Assembly (NCBI GenBank): GCA_037447605.1
Contig: CM074808.1
Coordinates: 1,992,734-2,056,733 of the forward strand
Source of the DNA: Zygnema circumcarinatum
Lineage: Eukaryota; Streptophyta; Zygnematophyceae; Zygnematales; Zygnemataceae
Reading direction: 5' to 3'
Length of the DNA: 64,000 nucleotides
Under the pieces are notes generated by a model. It did not search any database and had not been told where the DNA came from. It worked only from the letters and a program-made list of their open reading frames with translations. The first letter of the stretch is position 1. Each line of letters starts with the position of its first letter. This document shows positions 10,237 through 21,930 of this stretch, in pieces. The position numbers were made by a program, and so were the translations under genes.

Positions 10237-13200
10237 CTACAACCGTGAATGCCCATGCGGTTGTCCTCGTCCGTCATTCAGTTCAACACTACGGCTCAAA
10301 TCAGAGTCTTTACGATCCACCGATTCTTGCCAAGGGTCAGCCGAGTGAAACTCGCTGCTGCATACGAGCGGCTGTGGGTCGCTCTTGAAGACATCTCTTG
10401 AGGTAGTCATAGAACACGAATTCCCCTCTACTATTGTCGCCTTCGAGGTGCTCCCCCTTGTTCCCTCCTCGCCTGCATGGCTTCCAGCTCGTACACCCCA
10501 AGGTGTGTGTGGGGTGCCATCAGTTTCAGGCACTTTCCCACTCGGAGTCTCCTCGCTGTCGCATGTACCACCCCCATCTGCAACCCTATATTTGAAGGAG
10601 GCACTACCCCCTACATCGCTCTGCTCTGCTTCACTCCCAGCTCTGTGCAAGGAGTGACCCTGCCTACTAATCGCAGCAGGCCTGACTGCCTCACTTAATT
10701 TGCCCTGGTTGCTGCTCTCCCCTATTCTACTGCTTCTGCGACGTTCTTTCTGCTCTTGCCGTTCCGAGGGGACTCTGCCGCCATCAGAGGGAAGGGATCC
10801 CTGAGCCAGTTGAACAGTACAGAGATATGAAAGTGATTGGAAGAACGGTACTGTGAAGGGCTTCCGGGTGTAGTCGTCACTGGAGGCAAGCACCTCATAA
10901 ACCTCTGCGAGAGCTCGTGCCTGTGACTCTCCTTCTGCACTCAGCCGCAGCAGCAGCCGCGCCACTACTTGCAAAGAAATCGGCAGCATCTGTCGCTCAC
11001 AGGAGAACAATGCAAAAATTCAAGCAGGCGCAAGGAGAAAGTAGGCGACGATAAAAACAAGGAGGCGACTACACAGCTTTTACACAGAGGGCAAATATAC
11101 CTTAAACACCAAATATAAAAAACTGCAGCTCTAGGTTCATCCTGATGCCCAAAGCCATCCAGACCATGCCACCTGCAAGAAAGGACGGTTTAACCCACCT
11201 GCAGGCTGACCAGCGGAATCACAGCTGCCAGCATGCTGCGGAGTTTGCTTCCCGCCTCCGTCTGTTGCATTTTCAGATCCACCTGTTTTGATACTCCCTC
11301 TCCTGCAGCTTCGCCCACTCTTCTGTGAGCAGCCACATCCCTCAGCTTGCCGCGTTCCTCTGCACACGACTCTTCTTCTTCTATTGAAGGTTCCTGCCGG
11401 CGCCGTGTCAGCAACTGGTAGCTTCGCTCGCCAATGGCACGCAGACACAGGGCACACGCCGAGCTATCCGGGGGAAGATAGAGACACATGGCAACCACTC
11501 CCGAGACAAGGCCCTTCAACGGGGTCGCCGTTGGATATGCCTGAGGCTCCGAACAGGTAAAGGAACCATCATTGTCAGGCAGTGGATAGGATAGAAACTG
11601 TTGGAACGAATTCAACTGCTGTGCAAATGTGTCAGCGGAGGTGGCTCTGCTTTATCAAAAACGCCGAGATTATGAAGGAGCAAAGGAGAATTCACACCTT
11701 GAGTGCCTCCTCTGCATAGTGCACTGCCATCTGCTCTATCACCAGCCACCTTTCACGTACAGGCTGCAAAGCTTCCACGCCCAAGTGATCGCTGCGCGAC
11801 ACCTTCATTTTCTGCTCTGTTTCTTTGAGAAAGGTTGAAAAGAGAGCATGCGCTGCAAGGTTGACATCCTGCTGCGGATGGTGGAGATATCTGCCCCAAG
11901 AGGTCGTGTCAAGGAGACAGTTCCTCCGTCCACTTCATGCATGTGATTTGTAAGGCGGCCAAAGCATTGTCGACTTACAAGCATTTAACATGGCCTTGCT
12001 TAGGTTACATGTCAACCCCCTATCGAGGGTCTGCTGGAGGAACCAGCATAACGCCTATATGTGGTCTTTAGAACCTTTCAAAAATCTCCGCCCTCTAAGA
12101 TCACTCGGTAAAAAAGATTAATTCACGCAATGAGTAGGATACAAGAAGAGCGTTGAAGCAACGCGGTTCGCAAAAAGAGACGAGTCCAGGTGGGGCAGGC
12201 ACAGGGGGAGCACTCGCAGCCAGAAGTACATGCAGGATGTCTGCACCGCATCATATTGCCATGTGTCGCTCTCCCAGCCTGCAAGCATGAATTTGGCACG
12301 GACATATGGAGAAAATACCAATATTGAGGACTGGCTGACCAGCATCATCTTCCCCCAAAACGACCACTCCTTCGTCACAAGAAGTGGCGGTGACAGTAAC
12401 AGCCTTCATGAAACAAAAATCTGTTTGGAACGAATAATAATGATCGACCACTGTACGTTCAAGATGTCTACAATCCAACAAGTGCGCTGCAGTAACCGTC
12501 ATATGAATGTTTCTCTAGATGTTCACCATTTCGAGGTTATTTCAGTCTAATGGTCATTCTCTGCTACAGTCCTCTAAACCTCATGAAGCAAACATTGACC
12601 TACCAGATAAAAACCTCCCTTCCTTCAAGCACGGCAAAAAATGCTTACCTGGCCCTGAGATGACTTCATCATATCGTGGCATCAGCGAGACAAAAGCCTC
12701 AACAGCTCCGCTGTTAATAGCTACTTTGTTGGCAGCTCGTTGAACAAGCTTCCCGTACTCGGCCATTGGGACTGCAGTAAAGTCCATGAATGCCAAAGCC
12801 TCTAATGCATGAACTGCACATCTCAACTTGTGTGCCTGCTCATTTTCACTGCCAGCATATTGCCTGTGTTCTTCCCCTCTCAGCTCTTTGGCAGGTGCCA
12901 TTCCTCCTCTCCCAAGGTCGAAATTCAATGGAGAAACATCGTCTGGAACAAGTGCAGCAAAAAACATGCAAACGGAAAGGAATGAGGCGTTTAAAGCCGT
13001 TGCAATTGTAGGAGTCAATGGGATATTGGCTCCACTTTCTTGGCCTGCCTTTGGATCAACACCTGTTACATTATCCAATACTATTGGCCCAGGTCTTCCC
13101 CTCGAAGCTTCCACATAAACAAAGCGGTGACCTTGATGAGTGCCTTTCGCATAAAGACATGCAAGCTGCAAAGCTCGTAGACGCATTTCCATGTCAGCTC

Positions 13201-14872
13201 CTTGAACTTGTTCACAAAGAGCTCTGGTAATAGCCCCAGCTTCGTTGAATGGAACCAGTGCGATATGTTTTCGAAGCCATTCCAGGGCATGCATTCGGGC
13301 TGATTTGTTTAGCTCTTCGTCTACTCCTCTAAAAACCCCGTACTGGACTTCCTTCAGTTCACTATTGGCAGCAAGGCCATGCTGACGATGCAAAGACGTA
13401 ACTAAAGCAGTATAGAAGGGGCCCCACTGAACTGCATCCCCCCAGAGAGCTGCTTCGAGGCACCGTAGAACTGCCGGATGAGGTGGTGTTCCTGGACCTC
13501 CAGCACCATAGAGTCTGGCTACTGCAATTGCAACATATCTTAACCAGTGACGAGCTCGTCTTGTGCGGTTGGCTCTACTGCTTTGTTTGCAAAAGTCAGC
13601 AGCAGGGGCCCATATAAGACTGGCGGCCATCTCTGGAGGAAATTCATACAAAGCTTCAATCTGCTCCGCAAGAACTGGCTTCAGCTTGGGAGCAGTTAAA
13701 GTTCGAAGTAAAGGTGAACCAAATGTATCTTCCCACGGATTGGCGTCATTAGCAGCTATGGCTACGACGTCTTGAAGTGACTGAACTTCCTGGCTCCAGA
13801 GGGGATCAGGAAGACTAGCGATGTGCGGCCGCTTTCCTTGCCGTCCCCTTCCTTCACATAGCCCTCTCAGCAAGCCAGCAGTGGACATGATGGCAGCACA
13901 CTGTGTGCTGTCCAGTCCATATGCAACTTGCCTCTCTGACTCCCGAAAAGACTCTCGCATCACACCCCTCCGACAAATTCTCACAAGTCCTTGAAGATCA
14001 GAGAGCGCAAGAGAGCTATCAGCTGGCCATGAACTTCCTCCCCAGGTCCTGAGACGCAACCCCTCATAAGCCATCAGCTGCAACAAAAGCACACCTTGCT
14101 CAAGGCTAGGTATGTCTTCTGCTGCATTCAAAGGCGACATATTGCTACCTCGTGGGACCCACATACACAGCAGGCTTGAGAAGAGACTCCACAGATGACT
14201 GCCCCGCGAGGCACTCATCGCGTAACCTGACCCAGCGAGAGCTTCTCTCACTCCCTCCGTTCCCGCTCCCCACCCTCCTCCCAACAGCACCTGAATTATC
14301 GCTTCACGAGCTTTAGTCCTATCCTCCTCTGCACAAGCCTGAGCTGCACAGATGCTTCCTAAGCAGAGAATACCTGCACCGAGAAAAGAAGCATACAAGC
14401 GGCCAGTTCCGGCGTCCAATTTCGCAACAATCAACTTCACCGCAGCTGCTTCAATAAAGCCCCTTTGCTCATTCCCGCCTCCCTGCACTTGCCCTCGTGC
14501 AGCTGCTCTTCGGAACCACACTGCCAGCAGCAAAAAGCAGCATTCCTCTACGGCAGCCACATCTCCCGTTTCATCTCTACTATCCTCTCCCTTTGGCCCT
14601 CTGGATTCCCCAAAATTGTTGAAACCGGTTTCAACCTTCTCCAACAATGTAAGAAGCAGGCGTGCTTCAGCTGGAGAGATGTAAATAACGTACCGGTGGC
14701 GGCGCAGAAATATCAGGTGCGGCAGAAGTTCCGAAGCCACGATCCTGATATCACTGAGAACAGCGGAGGCGATGCGCCCCCATGCGTTCTGCAACTCCTT
14801 CGCAGCAGGCGCCTCCTCTCTCCGTCCAGCATGTACACCCAACTGCACCTCCAGAGCATGCCACCCATCCAT
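10237..14872 (-). CDS. Large ARM/HEAT-like protein of unknown function
   Basis: Five exons join in phase: 14872-12649, 12278-12127, 11868-11698, 11618-11199 and 10989-10237, giving 1239 residues. The ATG is at 14872 (MDGWHALEVQLG). Residues 1 to about 1060 are almost entirely helical and Leu/Ala-rich with spaced helix pairs typical of an armadillo/HEAT solenoid. Examples are RIASAVLSDIRIVASELLPH and the block KPVLAEQIEALYEFPPEMAA. Exon 5 includes SDDYTRKPFTVPFFQSLSYL. The last 180 residues are Ser/Glu/Gly-rich and disordered. From memory the solenoid resembles an uncharacterised ARM-repeat protein conserved in land plants, but I cannot name it. There is no signal peptide and no membrane segment, so it is presumably cytosolic or nuclear. 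It is divergent from the V-ATPase F gene with 436 bp between starts. Gene reality is strongly supported by phase across all four introns. Confidence 0.8.
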
Positions 14873-15015
14873 GGCTGCTTACTCCTCCTGCTCCTTAATC
14901 CTAATTCTTTCTCCTCAGAGCGAGCTTACAATCACAAAAACTGCACCCTCAAGCCCCAATAGTAGAGGCGGAGGTAAGAGTATTCTCGTGTAATATTGTA
15001 CCGTATCGAACCGAG

Positions 15016-15137
15016 ATGCACCAAACTGAACCGAACTGAACTGAACCGAACCGAACCGAACCAAACTGCACTGAGCGAAACGAACCTAACCGAACCGAAC
15101 TGAACCGAACCGAACTGAACCGAACCGAACCGAACTG
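15016..15137. repeat. Degenerate GAACC/GAACT pentamer array in shared promoter
   Basis: Irregular runs of CCGAA, CTGAA and CCAAA pentamers lie between the divergent starts of the ARM-like gene (14872) and V-ATPase F (15309). The array is closer to the ARM-like gene side. Period is 5 bp, consistent with a simple-sequence expansion. Confidence 0.75.
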
Positions 15138-15308
15138 CGAGTGGCGTCCTGGTTGAGGGAAGGGAAGAGGGAGGGCGGTTCCAGGAGGAAACGAACCCTA
15201 AAAGCAACAGAGCTCATAAGACTTGAAGGCAGAGCTGCAGGACAAAGGGCAGGAGTTTCGAGAGACTAAGGCCACGAAAATAAAGCAGAGGGAAGCTTGT
15301 AACTGAAG

Positions 15309-17138
15309 ATGTCTGCACCGGAGCAGGCGGCCACTCGTTCGGAAGGGTCGCTCATTGGTATCATCGCAGACGAAGTAAATTCAATATCTTGTTTTTCATG
15401 GAGATTCCTCTTCGTTTTCATATTTGTATACGCTATTATCTGTGCCAGTGAAATTTGGGAGTTAGGTGCACTTGATTTGTCCTGAAGGATTCATGATCCT
15501 TTCTCAATCTGCTCTTTCCCGCTGTGGCAGGACACGATCACGGGGTTTCTGTTGGCAGGTGTTGGGAACGTTGACATCCGCCGCAAAAAGAACTATTTGG
15601 TTGTGGACTCCAGTAGGTGCCTCATCACTCCAAATGCGGCACATATTGATTGCATCTGGATGCATAACGCAAAATGTATTTTCCTTGCGAAGTAGACATG
15701 CAGATCTAGAGCTGTTTTTGAGGATATGTGTAACTCAGTTTTGTCAATGCACCGCTTTTGGACGAGCCCATGCTGTTTTGCACCATTCATCACCTTGCAT
15801 ATGATTCATTGCTGTTGATTTCCATCGGTTTACCTCGTTTATGGATACGAGCCCGTGCTCAAGCTGCTGTCTATGAGCGCGGAGAAAAATCCGTAGAGGT
15901 TCGGCCGTTGGATAAATGTGTAGACTTCATGCTTTTTTCGGCTGAATTTCAATTTCAGCAAAACATTTTAGCAATGCGAGTTGATGTTGCTTAATCTACA
16001 GAGACATCGATCAGGACGATTGAAGAGACGTTCAAGGATTTCACCTCACGCGATGATATCGCCATTGTGCTCATTAGTCAATATGTACGTATCCGTTTCT
16101 TTTTGTAGAGCCATGAAATTGAATTAAAAGCAATAGCAATGCTTGACGTACGGTCGAAATTCTTCGTCTGGCCTTCGCGAGGAAAAGGCCGTGTTTTGGA
16201 GACCATCTACTGGGAGCCTGCATTTTTGTAAATCACGATAGCAAGATAACATGTATGCTTGGGTCGGCATTGTCAGGAAGTAAAGCCTAAAATCGATAGT
16301 CCCAGAAAGCGGTGTGGTTTTAGCCAGTTCTGAAAGGTTTCAGGAAATTCTTTAGGAAACCTCTTGGAATTAAGAGCCTAAGTTTCATTGACCAGTTGGA
16401 ACAATGGGACATGGGAATACCACTAGTTAATGACCATTGCTTGAGCCTATAGGAATTTTACAGGCCTGCAACTGGTCCGCACAGAATTTGAGTTTCCCCT
16501 CGGTTAATTTCTTCCTCCAAAACTGCCACCCAAATGCATTTTTATCCATTCGCAACTGCATAAGATACTCCATGTAGTCGTACAAACATGCATATCTGTT
16601 TTTTCTCTCCTTCCAGACATCAACTCTCAGTACACTGGATTTTTTGGCAGTTTATGAGTCTGTTAAAACTTCGGCCTTGGCCAGGCATTGAGGGACGCTC
16701 TATGCGCATGCCTGTGAAGACTTAGGCGGTTTAGGCAGTTGATGACGACTTTCACTGTAAATGTTTTCGGGAAGCTTCAAGCAATTGACCCTTGTGATTT
16801 CTTAAGTTCAAAGCGTGTTGTAAAGCCTGTTGTATGTCGAACACAACTCATCAAATGCCCAATTCCTTTTCGGAAGCGACCTCTATTTGTACGTGCAATA
16901 GGTGCTCTTGTGTTCCTTCGCTGCCGCCGTTGTGGCTATTCTGACCAATCCCGAGTGTGTATGTATTTTGCGGCAGATTGCAAACATGATTCGTTACGCC
17001 ATTGACAGCTACAACAAGACTTTGCCAGCTATCCTTGAGATCCCGAGCAAAGAGCACCCCTACGATCCAAGCCAGGACTCCATTCTTTCCCGTGTGAAGC
17101 ACATGTTTGGTGGAGAGTCTGTTTCTGAAGCACGCTAG
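15309..17138 (+). CDS. VHA-F: V-type proton ATPase subunit F
   Basis: Small subunit of the V1 central stalk of the vacuolar H+-ATPase, which couples ATP hydrolysis in V1 to rotor movement and vacuolar acidification. Four exons fit in phase: 15309-15374, 15531-15612, 16002-16084 and 16977-17138, giving 130 residues, the normal family length. Exon 1 encodes an N-terminus ending LIGIIADE. Exon 2 has DTITGFLLAGVGNVDIRRKK. Exon 3 has TIEETFKDFTSRDDIAIVLI, the most conserved block. Exon 4 starts IANMIRYAIDSYNKTLPAIL and ends with EHPYDPSQDSILSRVKHMFG. The ATG is preceded by GAAG and lies in the expected place for the family. Introns are 156, 389 and 892 bp. It is divergent from the ARM-like gene and ubiquitous expression would be expected of the family. 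Confidence 0.95.
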
Positions 17139-17718
17139 ATGTGCTGCCTTCGCGGATCAGGATATTGACATCTGTCAGAGCCACTTTTGCCTCCACTGCC
17201 AAACTGTGTGAGGCCAAAAAGTTGTAGTTTACAAATATGTCGAGGTTACACTGTGTAGAGTTGTTGTCACCAATTCAATAAGCAAAGGGGAATTAGTGAT
17301 TGGAAAATCAGTATATGCATTAAAGTTGCTGTATGGCCGTTATTGAAGTAAATGTTTTCCTTTGCTGAACAAGTGTTGAAATAGGCCTGGGTGGCGTTGG
17401 AACTCATGTGGCTTCGCTTTGTTGTAAGGTCCAAGATATTAAATTTGTTCACTCGCATTGTAGTTTGGATGATTTGGTTACTCACAGTGAGATGTTTGGA
17501 CCTTTTGGAGTTTGAACAAAACGAGTTGACCATGAGGCCATGGCCCGTCCCAGTCTGTCGTGGCATGCTTTTGCAGATCAATATGCACACGCGAGCCCAT
17601 GCACTGTACACTGCGCATGAGTGAGTTACAAATGTGCAGAGGCATGCACCCAAGTACCGTGACAAGTGGGCTAAACGGGGAATCACCATCCTAAGCTGAA
17701 TGGTCGGCTACGACAACC

Positions 17719-17845
17719 CCGAAACTTGAACCCTGCAAACGGAATCATAAACCCTGAACAATAAAATCTTGAACCCTGGACCATAAAATCTTGAACCCTG
17801 AACCCTAACTCTCGTAAACCCTATTACAAAGTAACCCTGAACTTT
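17719..17845. repeat. Degenerate telomere-like tract, CCCTAAA-like strand
   Basis: Repeated AACCCTGAACCCT, AAACCCT and GTAACCCTGAAC motifs occur at irregular spacing. Within it, an approximately 23-bp unit containing ATAAAATCTTGAACCCTG is duplicated at 17761-17800. The motif resembles the plant-type repeat CCCTAAA with frequent substitutions. Confidence 0.65.
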
Positions 17846-18312
17846 GCTCCGCCAGCATCTCGCCGATTCTTGGAAACTAGACGATTTTGAACACTGCTGG
17901 CACTAATCCTACCCTTCCTATGAGAAAGGTGCGCACAAAACAAGGCTTACAACGACTCATTGGGCTAGATAACGAGTTGCCTCCTTCTGGCCTTTGCGAC
18001 TCAATTCTGACACTTGCAAGCCTGCCATTTGGCACTCGAGCCATTGGCTCGAGTGAACCAGCAGCAGCAGCGTTGCTGTTCATTATTCCTCTGCCAACCT
18101 GTCCTGACTGCTTTGTGGTTTTCGCACTTCTTCCAACCATCGTGCCCACTTCGTGTGAATTACCCTCCCCCTCAGTTTTTGCATATTTATCAGAGTCCCT
18201 TGAGTCTTTATTTAACGCCCCAGCAATGGAAGTAGTTGGAAGGCTCAACCCTTTCCTTTACGTCATGTCGAATCCTCTCCAGGGGGTGTAGAGTATAGCA
18301 GAGGTCAGCGTT

Positions 18313-18565
18313 CAGAATTTAGAAGAGTTTCGGTTCAGGGTTTAGGGTTGGGGATCTAGGGTCCAAGGTCTAGCACAATTAGGGTGGTGGGTTTAGTAGA
18401 GTCAGGGTTCAGCGTTTATGGGTTAGGATTCGGGTGAAAGTTCAAGGTTTAAGAGAGTTAGGGTTCAAAATTCAGAGTTTCAAGTATAGGGTCTAGGGTA
18501 CAGGGTTTGTTTTTTTAGCTTTACGGTTTAGGGTTAGAGTTCAGGGTGCTGGATTCAAATTCTGG
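18313..18565. repeat. Degenerate telomere-like tract, TTTAGGG-like strand
   Basis: Runs of GGTTTAGGGTT, GGGTTTAG, GGTTCAGG and TCTAGGGT alternate with diverged versions. It is the same family as the tract at 17719-17845 but in the opposite orientation, so the two tracts point away from the intervening segment. Confidence 0.65.
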
Positions 18566-19734
18566 GGTTTAGTAGCCGATCACTTAGGCCTACATCGGTA
18601 ATGCGTATCTGCCGCCTGCACCTGCCTGGTCGTTCTCTGCAGAGAAGCCACGCCCTTATCGCAAATACACCGTGTCCACGCACAGGACATGGAGCTGATT
18701 TCTAACAGGCTTTTTTTTTTGCTGGCGCGGTTGGTTCCTTGAAGTCGCGCGAGAGCTCTGACCATTCGCTAAAGAACAGGGGAATGGTAATGTGGCATTG
18801 ATCTCACGATGGCGAGGCCATAAAATGTACATGGACAAATGCAGCATGGGGAACCACGAGAAACTGATAGCAAAGGACCTAAGGACAAAAGAAAAAGCTC
18901 GGAGCGGAAAGCTGCGCCTTGGCTCAACAAGCGCAGGGGATGGTCAAGAGAAGGGTGAGATTTTAAGATTTGTACACAAGCGCCTGTCTCGGAGGTGCCA
19001 ATCGTCCTATCCTTACCTCCTTGTTCAATCTTACTGCTTTAGTCATGCCATGGATGCTCGATGTCCTTGTCTCATAACCACCAGTTTCCGAGCTGACGCG
19101 CATCAGCTGTCTATTCCGCCATTGTCACCACAAAACCTCGGAATCGGGCAATTGGTAGCATTCAAATCTCAGTAAGAAACCGTTCTCATTAAAATGCCGG
19201 AGTCAGACACCCCTCTAAACGAAGTCAAGGTGCTCAAGGAAGGGGTGCAACGAATACCCAGCTTAAGCTAGAGGACAAGGACGAAGATCGATTATTATTT
19301 CATTAGACGGTGGCCCCCCTACACTTAACGACTACCGTGTCGCTCTGCCTCATCATGGAGACCTTTGCTTTTTGCTGTCAAGGAACCGCACTAGCAAGTT
19401 ATTGATAACAACTAGTTGCTACTAACCAGAAGGTCACAAGAAAGCGGAGAGCATCCTTGGAAACTGGACTAGGAGCTGCACGAGAACGAAGAAGCTAACA
19501 ATCTTCATGTCTGCCATGTCTCATTCTACATGTCTAGCCTAGCAATGTAGCCAGAATATGTGTGTTCACGTCAGGAAAACACTAGTGGACTACCAGCAAG
19601 AGCATACCTTATGAGTATTTTAAAGAGCAATAGAATGCCGTCCATTATCTTGTTCCATGTGCTCAGAAGAAAATATTTCAGTAAAAACATGAATCGGCCA
19701 ATTTCTAAGAGTTAATAATCTGTCGACATGCAGC

Positions 19735-21398
19735 TCAATAGCCACTTGCTGAGGAACTTGGTGGATCGAACAGATGACTCGAATGATGTGCCATAGCTGG
19801 CGTGCCATCCGGACTAGACAAGCGGACAGTGTTTTCGTTTCCTAAGCTCTCCTCAGACCACGGTCGGCACCGTTCCCCACCTTTGTCCTCATTTAAATGT
19901 CCCTCAAAAGCAGAGGATGAGAAGACATTAAGTCCAATCACGTTCTCAACATCCTCATTTGCTGAAGGGAAAGGCTGTCTCGTATTAGTCCCTCTGAAGT
20001 CCTCTTCTTCTGTAACAGAAGCGACTGTGGGAACAACTTCTTCCTCCTCCAGTGAGATTCGGCATATCGGACAAGTGGTGTGAGAGACTAGCCATTCGTC
20101 AAGACAGGCGGAGTGGAAGTAATGCTTGCAAACAAGCAACTTAATGTCATCATGCGTGTTGTAATCGACTAAACAGACAGAACACCTGCCAACAAAACAT
20201 CCTTTTGTCAGAATCCACCATACAGGTTTGAATGCTGGTGCAGATTTGTAACACATCTACAATTGATGCAGTCAAACCATCGGCTCCAAAAAAAGGGGAG
20301 AAAACCTTGCCAAGCTCCCCCAGCACTCCTTCCAAAGGTCCTGAACTCAGACATGCAAGTCGACTTAAGGACTAAACCAATTGCCTTGACCACGATGCGC
20401 CCACATGACCAGCGTCAAGTACCAATTTTCTTTTGTCACAGAAAACAAAACACAACTAACATCGTTACTCTGACAACCAGCTGTCACAAGCTCTGTCATC
20501 TGCATCATGCATCAGTCAGCTGTCACAATGCAGGAGCCGTGCTCTATTTCATACGTTCGAGATAAGTGGCCACAAGGAGTATCAAGGCGGCCGTTGTACA
20601 GACAATCGACATCAGAACATTTTTCCGGGCAGTGCAGATGGGACTCACTGTAGGTCGTCTTCGTTTGAAAGTGTCAATTGGCTAAATGGTACTATTGGAA
20701 GAGCATCTATAACGGTCTGCTTCAGTCCACTCTGCAGAAATGCAAAAGAACAAAACAGATGGGAACATTAAGGATGCTCAAAATTATTTCATGAAGTTAA
20801 GAATCCAGAGGCCAGTAAACCTAGAATGGCCATTACAAGCTCTACAGGCATTTGCTTGAACATACGCAAATTGAAATTGAAATTGTTATTTTCTAAATTG
20901 TGTACAGCAATATGGCTTGCCGATGCAAACTTCAGCTAAGATGAGAATGTAATTTTCCTGGCAGAAAAATTGGTACAAAAATTAAAAAAGCGGACACAAG
21001 AACGCTGATTCTACTAAATTAAAACTCTGCTCCAGCTACTCCCAGACCTTTTAACCCATAAAACCACTTCCTTTTTCAGAATCTTGCTGTAAGCATTGCT
21101 GCATGTGGAGGAGGTGTATCGCTAATCTGCACTATGTAACAAAAATAATATCTTTTAATTAAGCCTAATATCGAGCTTTCGAGGAAACATGCGACTTGAA
21201 CCAAAAAATGGTAGTCTCCACTGGAGGTTGCCAACATACGAATTTCTCGTCCAGAGCTTGACGAAGGGCAATCATTCTGTGTATCCGTGCAATTTCCCGC
21301 CTCCTAAACTGCCGCCTTCGAATCGCTGTACAACATACGAATGCCATAGAAAGAGCCATAACCAAAAAACCCATGACAATAAAGCTTATAATTGCCAT
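19735..21398 (-). CDS. Membrane-anchored RING-H2 finger protein (probable E3 ubiquitin ligase)
   Basis: Exons in phase are 21398-21240, 20731-20649 and 20185-19735, giving 230 residues from the ATG at 21398. Residues 2-24 form one transmembrane helix (IISFIVMGFLVMALSMAFVC), followed by a basic stretch (RRRQFRRREIARIH). Then comes the GLKQTVIDALPIV block typical of plant RING-H2 proteins. The RING-H2 itself has C82, C85, C100, H102, H105, C108, C119 and C122, so all eight zinc ligands are present. Such proteins act as E3 ubiquitin ligases with an E2 bound at the RING; the substrate is not predictable. The C-terminal 100 residues are acidic and Ser-rich. An acceptor (ATTACAG) just before position 21428 leaves room for an upstream exon extending the N-terminus, but I see no convincing ATG exon. 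Divergent from the FAD oxidoreductase gene. Confidence 0.85.
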
Positions 21399-21930
21399 TA
21401 AAACGTCCGCTAATATCGACTTCTGCGCCTGTAATCCTCCAAGTCAGCAAGAGCTGCTGGCCTTGCAGCACAAAACAAGCACCTCCTCCTCGAGCAGACC
21501 AGCCCCTGCGACACTCCTGATGCAGCCCTCATGCAGCCCTCGTCCCCTTCCCGTCCAGAGCCGGGGAAAGGTGCCCCTTCCCCTTCCCCCCACTTTCCGC
21601 CATAGTCCTGCACCTCCCTCTGGCCTCGCCCTCCTCCCACTCTCCCGCCTTTCAGCCTTCCAAAGGGAAGCAAGCGACGTGGGCAAAGAAACGGCTGTAC
21701 GATTTTTCCTCGTCGGACAAGATTCGTCCAATGAAAAATAGCCACGTGTGTGCAGTTGTACACGTGGAAAAACGCCACTGGATGATGCTCGAGTATGGGT
21801 GTGCCCCCATCGAGATGGGTCTCGTTAAAGGCACCCAAGTTGCCACGTTGGCGCCAGGTGGGTCGCTGCAGCGCGGGAGCCAGCCCCCTCCCCCCGCTTG
21901 GAGGGGGAGAGAGTGCAACTGCGGGAAGCC
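21399..21930. promoter_or_regulatory. Shared upstream region of RING-H2 and FAD oxidoreductase genes
   Basis: About 530 bp separates the two divergent start codons. It is GC-rich and holds CACGTG at 21743 and 21760-like ACGTG motifs (GCCACGTGTG, ACACGTGG), which are G-box-type elements in plants. Their function here is an inference. Confidence 0.4.

Larger units (their letters stand above)
17139..19734. other. Spacer with telomere-like tracts, no supported gene
   Basis: VHA-F (+) and the RING-H2 gene (-) converge on this region. It contains two degenerate telomere-like tracts in opposite orientation (17719-17845 and 18313-18565) around a 450-bp segment with open frames on both strands. Neither frame shows a domain. 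From 18600 to 19734 nothing coding is recognised. Confidence 0.5.

Noticed and set aside
17877-18291. ORFs of about 125-134 codons on both strands between the telomere-like tracts
   Set aside because: Both strands are open with no domain and no neighbouring exons, so coding is not supported.
21483-21731. Possible upstream exon of the RING-H2 gene in the frame ending LLEEE
   Set aside because: It has the right splice phase but no ATG in frame (the apparent start is TTG), so the start at 21398 is preferred.
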